19,574 nt of DNA from Obelidium mucronatum (taxonomy: Eukaryota; Chytridiomycota; Chytridiomycetes; Chytridiales; Chytriomycetaceae), in assembly GCA_025765595.1 (NCBI GenBank), contig JAIVFH010000447.1, positions 1 through 19,574 on the forward strand, given 5' to 3'. This document shows, in pieces, positions 8,019 through 17,013 of this stretch. A model generated the notes under the pieces. That model saw only the letters and a list, made by a program, of their open reading frames with translations. It searched no databases and had not been told where the DNA came from. The translations under genes were made by a program, and so were the position numbers. Position 1 is the stretch's first letter; every line of letters begins with the position of its first letter.

Positions 8019-10013
8019 TCAAAGCGTTTCTGGATGCTCATGCTCCACATGGTATTTCAGTCCTCCCTTATTCTTATAGCTCTTCAAGCATCCGGCCACT
8101 GAGCATTTGAAAGGCTTGTTCAACTGAGAAGGATGTATTTGCCGTTTTGGAAGTCCATCTGATCCAAATAGAGAGTTTGGATCATCAAGTTGTTGCAGCG
8201 CTGTGGGCGATGAAAACCCAAGGGATGAAAAAGGAAGGTTGAGGGAAGGACTAGCTGGCGGGACCTGCTTCGAAAAGAGGAGATCATTGGATGAATTGTG
8301 TTGTTGTTTTGAAGATGAAGATTCGAGAGGATGTTGGTGCTCCATGTGGTACTTGAAGCCACTGTGTGATTTATATTGCTTTGAGCAATGCGGGCAGGTG
8401 ATGATTTTCGGCGGATTGGGTTGTGGTGGTTGATGAGTATTTGCTGATATGGGTTCCTGGATCAATCGATGTTGAAGCTGTTGTTGGTGTTGCTGCGGTT
8501 GCTGCTGCTGAAACATTCCAAGTTGGTTTCCGAATAGATTCGTAGCATGTTGGGCAGGAGGTATTGCCGAAACGGGGTTCGTTGGATTTCCTCCAGGCAT
8601 CCCTGAAGTCACATTTCCAGTAGAACCCAAATCAATTTGTTGAATTCCTTGAACTATCTGTGAAAGTTGGGCGTTTGTGAGGTCCTGCGGCCGGACACCA
8701 CTTGCAATCAAGTCATGAGCCACAGCTTGGTAGTCTCTAGCACCCAAATATGAATGTGCTTGCCCGACAAGGTGATGGGCTTCGAGAAGCATTCGCAGAT
8801 AGTTCTCAGGGGTCAAGGTATCAATGGCAATGGGCCTCGCCAGTTCACCAATATGAGCTGGAATGGCCATACTTTGAAACAGTTGCTGATGATTTTGCTC
8901 TTGTTGTTGGTATTGTTGCTGAAGCTGAGCAGACGGGAATACTAAGGGTGCCCCCATGGACACTGGCACCCGACGAGTAGGTTCAGCGATTGGACGATTT
9001 TTAGCGCCATTGGCTGTAACTACTCCCCTATCTTCTTTGGCATCTGAGGATGAGTCGCCCATAAGCCAGTCCAAGTCAATTCCAGAATAGTTAAAGTCTG
9101 TTCGGAGCTTTTTGAGATCTGCAGCGGTATATGATCCAAGAGAAAAAGCCGCGCTAGACAGAGTGCGCTTATTTGCTGCCATAATTGCGTGGCCAATGTT
9201 AGTCGTGTTTGTAGTTGTGGTGATGGGAGGTCGTTCCAGATTGAAGTGAGGTTGATCAGAAGACAACAGAGCCGATAAGGTGGCATCGATATCGTCCGAT
9301 GGATTTGAAAACATTTGGTCGGCCGAGTTCAGGTTTCTGAAGATGGACGAGGGTGGTTGTGTTGGCGAGTTATCTGTGGGCGGGGGTGTTGCCTGTTTGC
9401 TCAACCCAAGAGACAGTTGGCTCTTGCCGGCGCCCGCGGCCAGCACGGAAGGCGCGGGCGGCTGCACGGGCAGCACGGAGATTGTCTCTGCCGGCGACGG
9501 CAGTTTGCTCTTTGCATTTGCGACTGGCTCGAACGCAAAGTCCGGGAACGACAGCAGATCCGACAACGACACGAGCGACTGCTGGTTCGGGGCGGCGTCG
9601 GCGGCGGCGTCGGCGGACGTGGCGGGCGTGGGCTGCTTTGCGGGGATGGCGATGCCGTGCGGCTCGGACTCGGGCTCGTGCTCAGGCTCGTGCTCGGCGT
9701 TGTCGCTGTGGGTGCGCTCGTAGTGGCGCGCGAGGTCGGCGAACGTGCGGAACGTGACGCCGCAGCAGAGAAAGTTGCTGCGCTTCGGGATCGAGAACGG
9801 CTTCGCCGCGGCGGCGGCGGCGGCGGCTGAGCCCGCGGCGGCGCCCGCGAGCGGCGACGCTGTCCGCAAACTGCCCGCGCCCAGGCGCACGCGGCTTGAG
9901 CCCGGCGAGTACGCATTGAGGAACGAGGACGCCACGGGCGACTGCGGCGACGACGCAAGGTGGAAGTTGTACAGATCAAGCAGCGTGACGTTGCTTACTC
10001 CTTCCGACGACAT
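8019..10013 (-). CDS. Sfp1/JAZF1-type C2H2 zinc-finger transcription factor, copy A
   Basis: 664 residues, one exon. Likely a nuclear DNA-binding regulator. Three finger-like modules: an N-terminal FLCCGVTFRTFADLARHYERTH (CC at 83-84, His97, His102), whose adjacent cysteines are characteristic of the CCG finger in Sfp1-like proteins; a central CPHC...HMEHQH finger; and a C-terminal KCSVAGC...HVEHEH finger (Cys637, Cys642, His655, His660) with the YKNKGGLKYH core typical of the Sfp1/JAZF1 family. Between them are poly-Ala, Glu-Pro and Gln-rich low-complexity tracts and a helical segment (LTPENYLRMLLEAHHLV). ATG 10013 is used; an ATG two codons upstream (10019) is equally possible. The 5' 600 bp are strongly GC-rich, the rest is not. 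It is divergently paired with the dehydrogenase at 10203 and paralogous to the gene at 11928. Confidence 0.85.
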   Translation of the reverse strand: MSSEGVSNVTLLDLYNFHLASSPQSPVASSFLNAYSPGSSRVRLGAGSLRTASPLAGAAAGSAAAAAAAAKPFSIPKRSNFLCCGVTFRTFADLARHYERTHSDNAEHEPEHEPESEPHGIAIPAKQPTPATSADAAADAAPNQQSLVSLSDLLSFPDFAFEPVANAKSKLPSPAETISVLPVQPPAPSVLAAGAGKSQLSLGLSKQATPPPTDNSPTQPPSSIFRNLNSADQMFSNPSDDIDATLSALLSSDQPHFNLERPPITTTTNTTNIGHAIMAANKRTLSSAAFSLGSYTAADLKKLRTDFNYSGIDLDWLMGDSSSDAKEDRGVVTANGAKNRPIAEPTRRVPVSMGAPLVFPSAQLQQQYQQQEQNHQQLFQSMAIPAHIGELARPIAIDTLTPENYLRMLLEAHHLVGQAHSYLGARDYQAVAHDLIASGVRPQDLTNAQLSQIVQGIQQIDLGSTGNVTSGMPGGNPTNPVSAIPPAQHATNLFGNQLGMFQQQQPQQHQQQLQHRLIQEPISANTHQPPQPNPPKIITCPHCSKQYKSHSGFKYHMEHQHPLESSSSKQQHNSSNDLLFSKQVPPASPSLNLPFSSLGFSSPTALQQLDDPNSLFGSDGLPKRQIHPSQLNKPFKCSVAGCLKSYKNKGGLKYHVEHEHPETL

Positions 10014-10202
10014 GGTCATTCAAAAGAAACGAAATGCGAAATGACTTGAAACAACAACTTTGAAATCTATTATGTGAACAACTATATGAACTCATTCAAT
10101 CCAGAAATCAAATAAATGAAACGGTGATCATGGAAGGGTTTGAAGCGTGCACAAGTGCAGATTGCGTGCTCTAAAAATTAATACAAACAATCCCCAAAAC
10201 GA
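10014..10202. promoter_or_regulatory. Bidirectional promoter region between zinc-finger A and the SDR gene
   Basis: 189 bp separate two divergent start codons, so both promoters must lie here or overlap. The sequence is A/T-rich (AATAAATGAAACGG, CTAAAAATTAATAC) without an obvious TATA box. Confidence 0.45.
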
Positions 10203-11262
10203 ATGGCCGCAGTACCAACTGCGTTGGACACAAAGAAGATCCCAACTACTGGCGCAACCTACCAGGAATCTGCATTTACTTTGGACTCGATCCCAGCACT
10301 AGATGGCAAGGTGGCAATTGTTACTGGTGGAAACACTGGAATCGGTTATGAAACAGTGAAGCATTTGGCGTTGAAGGGAGCCAAGGTCTTTTTGGCTGCC
10401 AGATCAAAGGAGCGAGCTGAAGCTGCGATCGTAAAGTTGAAGGCAGATGCTCAGACACTTGGCAAGGCGGTGGATATTGAGTTTGTTCAAGTCGATTTGT
10501 CGGATCTCAAGCAGATCAAGGAAGCCGCTCTTGGACTTGCAAGCAAGCTTACTCAAATCGATATTCTCGTGAACAATGCAGGAATCATGGATGTTGTTGA
10601 TCCAAAAACATACAATTTCTCTAAAGTGAGTTTGATCTGTGAGATTCAAATTAATAGGATGTTGTTAGGACGGTTATGAAAGCATGTTTGCAACCAACCA
10701 TCTCGGACACTTTCAGTTTACAAAGTACTTGCTTCCAGTTATTCTCAAAACACCAAATAACCCCCGCATTGTGCTTCTCTCATCTTTTGCACAATGGAGA
10801 GCACCCGCTACTGGCATTGATTTCGAAAGTATCAAGCAAAAGAAAGATGGATTCACTGCAATGATACTCTATGGTCAATCCAAACTTGCAAATATTCTGT
10901 TTGCCACTGAAATCAACGCGAGATATGGGGACCACTTGACAATTAATTCTGTTCACCCTGGAATCGTTGCCAGTGAATTGATTCGTCCTGCTCCATACAG
11001 TTTTGCATGGTTCTTGATTAAGACTTTGCCATCGAGTGTTTTGGGTAACCTTCTTTTCAAATCGACTCCATTAACAACGGAAAAGGGAGCATACGCTTCC
11101 TTGTACGCTGCGACATCCAAGGAAATTGACGAGAAGGGAATCAAGGGGAAATATATTATTCCTTTTGGTGTAGTTTCTGATGATCACCATCCTTTGGCGT
11201 TTGACCTTGATTTGGCAAAGAAGCTTTGGGACTTTTCCGAAGAAGCTGTTACACAGTATTAG
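10203..11262 (+). CDS. Short-chain dehydrogenase/reductase (retinol dehydrogenase / WWOX-like)
   Basis: NAD(P)-dependent oxidoreductase of unknown substrate. Exons 10203-10625 and 10669-11262; the 43-nt intron (GTGAGT...GTTAG) joins NFSK to DGYES in phase, giving 338 residues. Rossmann signature TGGNTGIG at 41-48; VDLSDL for the adenine pocket; NNAG at 124-127; catalytic Ser179/180 (LLSSF); YxxxK as Y209-GQS-K213; and HPG after the catalytic strand. The active site is complete. Family members act on retinoids, steroids, chlorophyll-like or lipid carbonyls; the sequence does not decide. The C-terminus TQY is not a peroxisomal PTS1, so closeness to PEX3 does not imply peroxisomal import. No signal peptide is seen. 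It lies divergent to zinc-finger A and upstream of zinc-finger B. Confidence 0.92.
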
Positions 11263-11288
11263 ATTCCAGTACATCTTTGGTAAATTTG

Positions 11289-11294
11289 AATAAA
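11289..11294 (+). terminator. Polyadenylation signal AATAAA of the SDR gene
   Basis: Hexamer 27 bp after the SDR stop codon, followed by a T/G-rich stretch (TTTGTTTTTGTTGGTTTTG) that fits a downstream processing element. Confidence 0.5.
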
Positions 11295-11927
11295 TTGAAA
11301 AATCTTGAAGTTTGTTTTTGTTGGTTTTGTTCACTTGAGAGATCACCAGACTAATATATCGTCTGTCCCTCACTTTAGTTCCCTGCTGTTTCAACAGATT
11401 ACATAGAAAAGTTTTCCATTTCAATTCTGCTAACCTGGTAGACTTTACAATCGCCTGGTGTATTTTCGGCAAGTCCAGACTGTTTTTGAACGCTGTTAAG
11501 GTTAGCAGAACTCGGAAGTCGTTTTTTGGTGAACTTAGGAACAAGGCTGTGAGCACAATCAGCAGTAGCCTTCTGATGGCGGCCTTGAGTAATTTGGTGT
11601 TTTCACAGAACTTGAAGCGAGCACGTTGCAAAGAGAGTATCTCGAATAGATCACTTTGGTGCCTTGCTATTGTTGCAATCCAATTTCTGTTATCTTTATG
11701 AATACCGTTTCAGAAGCCGGTAATTCTTTATTTGGCCGTCGAAGAGGCTCTTGATCTCAGTCGCTCACCAGGAAGTTATTTGCATATAATACACGGCAAA
11801 TGTGAGAGACAACGCTTCTTATCATCCCACGTCGGCCGATCGAGGATTTTGTGGCTTGTTTGTCTGTTATCATTTTTGAAATTTTCTCACAAAGCATCAT
11901 CAAGAAACTTGGGAATCATTGGATCCA
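11295..11927 (+). promoter_or_regulatory. Long upstream region of zinc-finger B, with TATA box; contains an ATG-less open frame
   Basis: About 630 bp, the longest gene-free stretch. TATAAT at 11785-11790 lies about 140 bp before the chosen ATG at 11928. From about 11340 to 11701 one plus-strand frame stays open for roughly 120 codons without any ATG at its start, and the opposite strand also has a long open frame here. Neither shows recognisable domains. It may be regulatory DNA, a decayed gene, or a 5' UTR. Confidence 0.4.
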
Positions 11928-12803
11928 ATGATAAACGATGATGAGCTGTACCGACTCGTGGTCGATTGTATGGGAATCATCGGTCCGGCGTCAGTAACTC
12001 CGGGGCAACCTCTCGGCCACGAGCCACAACACACTGCTCTTGATGTGGGCTTGGCGATAACAGACTCGTCCTCGCTGCAGCACAATGACAGCCACAACAA
12101 CATGTTCCTCCCCATGATAGATACCTCAACAAATAGCCTGATGCCTCTCTCTCCTTCGACGACGGCAAATCTCAGTCGTAATCATTCTTACGCATCCCTC
12201 CTGGATCAATTGAACGGCAACAGCATCAGCGAATACCCCGTCTTTACGGACTGGACTGGCTTTGACGCTGCCTTTAATTCTCCGTCTCTCGCTTCGGTTT
12301 CTTCATCTGTCTATACATCCAATTCATCTTGGCAAGGTGCTGTGGCGCGGAGCTTCAGCAGTGTATCACTTCCGTCGAGTCCGGTCATGAGTCACAATAA
12401 CCCACCAACACACTCACTGTCAACTGCATCGCTGGTCTCCTTAGCTGGTCCGTCCTCCTCTAACTCTTTGAATACCGTCAAGACGGCCGGAAATAGCAGC
12501 GCCAACACGACAGGAAGAATAGTAAAACAAAGACAACGTGCAATTTCTCTTAGTGACCATCATTACCGGGGAGTCGGAGTGTCTCTTAGCACAAATGGAG
12601 TTGGTGCTGGCGGTGTTACCTCAAAGAATGCTGGAAAGGCTGATGCGACCAACGGATTAATGATGAAGGCAATACACCCGGCACAACAAAGTAAAGCAGT
12701 TAAATGCCCAGTTCCTGGATGCTTCAAGAGCTACAAAAATAGGGGTGGTCTCAAGTACCACCTGCAGCACAAGCATCCTGAGTTCGAGACTCCGGAAGAA
12801 TGA
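11928..12803 (+). CDS. Sfp1/JAZF1-type zinc-finger protein, copy B (single C-terminal finger)
   Basis: 291 residues, one exon, starting at ATG 11928 (MINDDELYR); open frame extends three codons further but begins with TTG. A long Ser/Thr/Asn-rich region without clear structure precedes one C-terminal finger, KCPVPGC...HLQHKH (Cys260, Cys265, His278, His283), with core YKNRGGLKYH nearly identical to the last finger of copy A at 8019 (YKNKGGLKYH). The CCG finger and the central finger of copy A are absent. A short basic stretch, RIVKQRQR, could aid nuclear import. Probably a sequence-specific regulator; targets unknown. It is followed after only 81 bp by PEX3 on the same strand. Confidence 0.82.
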   Translation: MINDDELYRLVVDCMGIIGPASVTPGQPLGHEPQHTALDVGLAITDSSSLQHNDSHNNMFLPMIDTSTNSLMPLSPSTTANLSRNHSYASLLDQLNGNSISEYPVFTDWTGFDAAFNSPSLASVSSSVYTSNSSWQGAVARSFSSVSLPSSPVMSHNNPPTHSLSTASLVSLAGPSSSNSLNTVKTAGNSSANTTGRIVKQRQRAISLSDHHYRGVGVSLSTNGVGAGGVTSKNAGKADATNGLMMKAIHPAQQSKAVKCPVPGCFKSYKNRGGLKYHLQHKHPEFETPEE

Positions 12804-12857
12804 ACAGTCTTTCTATTTCGTTCCTTTCTTTATCTTTTTGATCTTTGTAAACAGGTA

Positions 12858-12863
12858 AATAAA
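12858..12863 (+). terminator. Polyadenylation signal AATAAA between zinc-finger B and PEX3
   Basis: The hexamer lies 55 bp after the zinc-finger B stop and 22 bp before the PEX3 ATG, so the end of one transcript and the start of the next must nearly touch or overlap. Confidence 0.45.
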
Positions 12864-12884
12864 TATTATTATATTTAAAACTGA

Positions 12885-14421
12885 ATGAGCCGTCCAAAGA
12901 GACCAATTCTCACCCGCCTCGTTGCTGGGTCGGCCATCGCAGTCGCGTCTGGATACTTGCTCTATCAGTTTGTTACACATCGAATTGATCAGGCACAGCA
13001 GCAGGCGGCGCGGGAAAAGGCTGCAAGGATCAAGTAACGCCCATGTACGAACATACCCCAATTCTAATCAAAACACCCCAAAAGTCTCCGTGTTCGTTTT
13101 GACCAGACTCAAAAGGACTGTGCCGCCCTGGCGACAAAGCTGCTTCCTGTCATCGGCAGTCAACTTTTTCCTGCACTAGGAGTTGAAGACCTTACTGCCC
13201 AACTGCAAAAACTACGAGTTAACGCGGGCGATTTGACTCCCGAGCAGGCAAAGAAAAAGAAGTCCGAATTGTGGGAATCACTAAAGATTGCGAGTGCGTT
13301 ATTGTTTCGATACACTTATGTGTATGTAACTCATGGCCTCTGGTGTTTGTTAAAAAAAAGGTTTCACGCGAACAATATCGGCCATCTACCTTTTGAATCT
13401 ATTGTACTGCTTCTCGCATGTTCAACTCAATATTATTGGTCGACACGCGTTTATGTCTTCGGTCTCGACTGAATCCCATGATTTGGATACGGAGTCAGAG
13501 AGAAAATTCTTGACGTTCAGCTGGTACCTGTTACATAAAGGTCTCTTTGAATGTATGGCTCGAGTAAGGCAATCTGTGGAACAAGTTTTTGCTGGGTATG
13601 GGGTTTTATCTTGTTTAGACATGTCCTAAAGCTCGGACCGCCATCCGCTTATTTTCAGAATTGCGGTCTCAGATGATCTTACCTGTGACGAATTGTTGGC
13701 ACATATCGCTTCCATTAGGTCAAATGTCGAAGAGTGGTCAATTGATGGATCATCATTGACATTCAGGTATTCCGTTTCAACAGCAACCGCCTCGCTCATA
13801 ACCAAAAAACACATTCAGCTTCGATACATATTTGCTTCCTCCGATCGGCCAAGAAATTCAAGTGTTAATGGAAGCCAATCGACCCAATGGAGTAACTCCA
13901 GATGCCTCCCTCTTTTCCTGTTTAAACGAAACACGCGATTTTCTGGAAAGGTTAGATTTTCCTGGTGTATTTCTGAATATTAACATTGCTTCGGAACAGC
14001 CCTGATTTTTCTCCTGTATTCCGCAAGTGCCTGTGAGTACATCAAACCCCTTTTCTAAAGGAATCATTAAAAACAATATTAAAAATCTAGGGATACATCT
14101 TTTGGGATTTTCGAGGCACAAATTCGAACAGTCTTCCCTTCACAAAATTCTACTCTCTCAAATTCCAAAATCTCCGAAATCCCTGAAGGAGGGCCAAGTA
14201 AAGTGAAACTTGCAGTTTCCTTACCAACAGTCAGTAGGTTTACGAATGAGGTGTTGGAACCTTCGGAAAACAGCTTGTTGCAAGTTAGTTTTCCAACGAC
14301 TTGCCTTATTCTTTGCTGCCATATAATTAAAGTTATACTTCAGATTCTAGATACCGTGCCAGAAGTTAAGGCGATAAGTGCCCTCATTTATACTGAATGG
14401 AGCTCTGTTGCTGGCGTTTGA
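12885..14421 (+). CDS. PEX3: Peroxisomal biogenesis factor 3 (peroxin-3)
   Basis: Integral peroxisomal membrane protein that docks PEX19 for insertion of membrane proteins and supports de novo peroxisome formation. Eight exons: 12885-13033, 13085-13293, 13361-13595, 13659-13766, 13819-13950, 14000-14032, 14091-14283, 14344-14421; introns of 49-67 nt, all phases agree, 378 residues (animal PEX3 is about 373). Basic N-terminus SRPKR, then a membrane segment at about 12-32. Family blocks: RFDQTQKDC; LWESLKIASFTRT followed by HVQLNIIGR (PEX19-binding region); LSF-type KFLTFSWYLLHKG; ELLAHIASIRSNVE; YLLPP; LNETRDFLESPDF, split by intron 5; and VSLPTVSRF near the end. Exon 6 is only 33 nt. A GTATGG, a GTAACG and two GTTAG-type donors are non-consensus, so exon edges are conservation-guided. 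AATAAA follows 5 bp after the stop. Confidence 0.93.
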
Positions 14422-14608
14422 TCATAATAAACCCGTGTGTTCTTTTGCACTTTTTCGTCTCACCAAAAATGTTGAACAACAAATACGTTGCTGTTGCTGT
14501 GAGTAGACAAACACTCATATTGTACTGAGTCACGGCTGTGTGATCGTGTGGCTGGAACTCGTCAAATTGGCGCTGGATTGCGTTGGGGGCGATGCGTTTG
14601 GCGTCCAT
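14384..14608 (-). other. Antisense open frame with a membrane-like segment, inside Qcr10 intron 1 and over the PEX3 3' end
   Basis: From ATG 14608 the minus strand reads MDAKRIAPNAIQRQFDEF followed by a polar stretch and a hydrophobic segment (CLLTATATYLLFNIF), 75 residues to the stop at 14386-14384. The first 20 codons end mostly in G or C, as expected of coding DNA here, and a GTGAGA donor follows the hydrophobic segment. Against it: it covers the reverse complement of Qcr10 exon 1 and of PEX3 exon 8, and I recognise no family. It could be a small mitochondrial-type membrane protein gene divergent from Qcr10, or chance. Confidence 0.25.
14426..14431 (+). terminator. Polyadenylation signal AATAAA of PEX3
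   Basis: Starts 5 bp after the PEX3 stop codon and lies 38 bp before the proposed Qcr10 start codon. Confidence 0.5.
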
Positions 14609-15089
14609 GTTTGCACGAGATTTGGGCCTCCACAACAATACAAGGGCACCGGGAATTTAATCTCTGCCATCAGCGCTAGTTGAGTCGTATATGGAGACCA
14701 GTTTCGTTGGGAGCGTGGACTATCGTCATTCAGTGTCATATCATAAAGCTGAAATGTTTTCTATTCATAGCCATGGCTCCGCACAATTGCGCCTCTTAGA
14801 AACCGATCCAAGGCTTTGAGCGGGTGAGGAAGGAAGAGGGGTGGTCTTGATGGGATATTCTGACGATGTACTGTTAGTGCTCAATCCCTCATCACATGGG
14901 GAGCTGCTCTCGGTCTTGCTGCTATTTGGATTATTGAACCCACTCCAATTGCCCGTCGTGATGTGTTACAGGTTCGTGCATTTTTGGTATTATATGAACG
15001 CTTTTTAATACCCTCCCACGTCTTAGAACATTCCTGTCGTTGGTCAATACTGGAAGAACAAGCTGGAAAAGGCTCTCCTGGTTGATTGA
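14469..15089 (+). CDS. QCR10: Cytochrome bc1 complex subunit 10-like protein (Qcr10)
   Basis: Small membrane subunit at the edge of mitochondrial complex III. Exons 14469-14498, 14771-14823, 14878-14971, 15027-15089 give 79 residues; yeast Qcr10 has 77. The last three exons are well supported: 54- and 55-nt introns, matching phases, and protein APLRNRSKALSG then ITWGAALGLAAIWIIE (membrane helix preceded by WG), then RRDVLQNIPVVGQYW, the pattern PxxxxDxLxxIPxxG of the family. A basic N-terminus fits mitochondrial import. Exon 1 (MLNNKYVAVA) rests on a good start context (CACCAAAAATG), a perfect GTGAGT donor and phase, but needs a 272-nt intron, far longer than any other here. An alternative first exon starts at ATG 14691 with a poor donor. 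Family about 0.75, exon 1 about 0.55. Confidence 0.7.
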
Positions 15090-15113
15090 ACTTAAACAGT
15101 AGTTTACTACTCC

Positions 15114-15119
15114 AATAAA
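15114..15119 (+). terminator. Polyadenylation signal AATAAA of the Qcr10-like gene
   Basis: Lies 24 bp after the stop codon. The remaining 150 bp to the next ATG (15270) show no gene and presumably contain the promoter of the first GT31 gene. Confidence 0.5.
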
Positions 15120-15269
15120 ACAATGTTAAGAAGCGTCGTTTTGTGTCTGACTTGGCGCCTCGTTTCATTTTATTTTGCTACAATTCAGGATGGAGTGGCC
15201 ACAGTGGAGTGAGTCCCGACTGTAACGCTGCATGCCGTCTCAATCGATGACTCTTTCAAATTAGATCAT

Positions 15270-16884
15270 ATGCCTGTCTCTGCGCAACGAGTGGCTCTGA
15301 TCTACGCTATGGCATTGTTGCTTATGGTGTTTACGTTCCACTCATTAAAGACTCTGACGGCAATTCAAGACGTCAGGGAAAGCAGTAGCAAGATCATGGA
15401 GACTTCAAACATAATCAGTGGCGTTACAGGCCCGTCATTGGCGGTGGTGGCAACTGCTGAAAGTGAAACAACAACAAAAAAGACTACAACACCGACTCAC
15501 ACACCCAGAATCAACCTCGATAATGTCGCCGTTGTGATACATACCGGAAAGCAGGTTATCGAAAAGCGCATGCCGGTGCAGATGAATACGTTTCTGAAGG
15601 ACTTTAAGAACTTGCTCCTTGTTGCTGATTACGACGGTGAATTCATGGGACACCACGTCCACAATGTCCTGGATGGGCTCTACGAAAAGACCAAGGCTCG
15701 GCTTGGAAATTCAGAAGGCGGGAATGTGTCAAAAACATCGAGGGGTGAGGAAGGAAAAGGATGGTGTGTTCACATTTTGATTGGTTGACCCTAAGTATGC
15801 AATCATTAACCGACTCCAGGGACGGGGATGCCCACAAGTTCATTCCAGGGTTTAAATTGGCTTATGAAAAGTTCCCAGATGTTGATTGGTATATCTTGAT
15901 TGATGATGATGTTTACCTTTGTAAGTGTCGATTGTTTGTGTTGGCTCGGGCTAAAGATTCCAAAGTTATGGAGCCTATCATGAAGCAATTAAAGAAAATG
16001 GATCCCTCTCAAAACCATTATTTGGGGAGAGCTTTCACTATTTCGAAAGGGGTTAGTTCCGACCTTTTTTCTTTCTCGGTAGTTTGACTCTTGCTTATCA
16101 TCAGGCGTGCGGAGAGACTAATCCTCCTCCATTTGGTCACGGAGGAACTGGAATATATGTTTCTAAGGGAGCTATGCAGCAGTTTTTGAAGGTGGCGGAT
16201 AAGTGCATAATGAAGTATGCAAACTGTTGGGGTGGGTCAATTCCAAATCATTCTTTAGTATACATATATGTTTAATTCCACAATAGCCGGAGACGTTCGC
16301 ATGTCTCTCTGTTTCAGAGATGCAGGCATCAAATTGGGACAGAAAGGGAATTTGGATGCACTTCACAACGACCCGTATGTGATGTTCTGATTTGTTGAGA
16401 CATGAAATTTATTGGCCTTCTATTTGTAGACCGGTGAGGGACTTCAGCTACGACATGAACCCTTGCAGTGAGCCATCAGCATTCCATCACCTGACGCCAA
16501 CCGAAGTATGACACTAGATGTTACACCCGCAGTGACACTATTCTAACATCCCATTGGCAGATCCAAACATTCCATAACATGAGCTTAGAAGGGCCTGTCA
16601 CCATGGCTCAAGTTTATCACAAATTCAAAGGAGTCAATGTTGCCGACACGTTCCAAACCGAAATCGACATTACAGGCCACTTTTATCATCACAGTCAAAA
16701 GCAAACATACGTGGAATGTCAAAAACAGTGTGTAAATGATCCTAAATGTGCTGCCTGGGTCGCTGAAGATAACAAAAAGTGCTGGTTGAAACAAGCTCCG
16801 GGTGGAACGAAAGCGCGAAAGGGTTGGATAGGTGGTCAGATTGGGCAACGGTACCAGTGCATCAAGAGTGCCGCGAAGCAGTAA
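15270..16884 (+). CDS. Fringe-like glycosyltransferase (GT31) with C-terminal PAN/apple domain, copy A
   Basis: Predicted type II Golgi membrane glycosyltransferase; donor sugar and acceptor unknown. Seven exons: 15270-15763, 15820-15920, 15966-16051, 16105-16231, 16287-16374, 16430-16505, 16561-16884; introns 45-56 nt (three of exactly 55), phases consistent, 431 residues. Membrane anchor at about 7-26, Ser/Thr stem, then the GT31 core: VVIHTGK, FLKDFKNLLLVADYD, WDGDAHKF, the DxD motif IDDDVYL (Asp193-195), FGHGGTGIYVS, NCWAGDV and FHHLTP. The C-terminal part (about 355-425) has the PAN_4 pattern ECQKQC, DPKC.AWV, CWLK and GWIGG, a carbohydrate- or protein-binding fold. The intron 2 acceptor was placed at 15965 rather than at 15956 because it gives the same FLFM/YLFM junction as the paralogue at 17014. 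All conserved catalytic motifs look intact. Confidence 0.87.
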
Positions 16885-16917
16885 ATAATTCATTGATTGA
16901 GATAATATTACCTAAAT

Positions 16918-16923
16918 AATAAA
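16918..16923 (+). terminator. Polyadenylation signal AATAAA of GT31 copy A
   Basis: Lies 33 bp after the copy A stop codon (16884). A TATAA at 16956-16960, about 55 bp before the copy B ATG, is a candidate TATA box, so one transcript's end and the next one's promoter are packed into 129 bp. Confidence 0.45.
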
Positions 16924-17013
16924 TGCATGGATTCATTTTGTTTGAAGTTTCTAAATATAACTCAAGATGCCACGACGTAAGCCAAACAAGCATCGCAACG
17001 TATCGTTTAACCA

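Noticed and set aside
9280..9979. Arg-rich and Cys/Ser-rich open frames over the 5' part of zinc-finger A
   Set aside because: Composition artefact of the GC-rich segment, without domains; zinc-finger A has a clean frame through it.
11071..11631. Minus-strand frame of about 186 codons over the SDR end and beyond
   Set aside because: It begins with TTG, overlaps SDR exon 2 and has no recognisable family.
11919..11927. Start of zinc-finger B at 11919
   Set aside because: The codon is TTG; the first in-frame ATG is at 11928.
13233..14421. Independent small genes in the PEX3 region
   Set aside because: The separate frames are exons of one eight-exon PEX3 gene, joined in phase with matches along the whole family.
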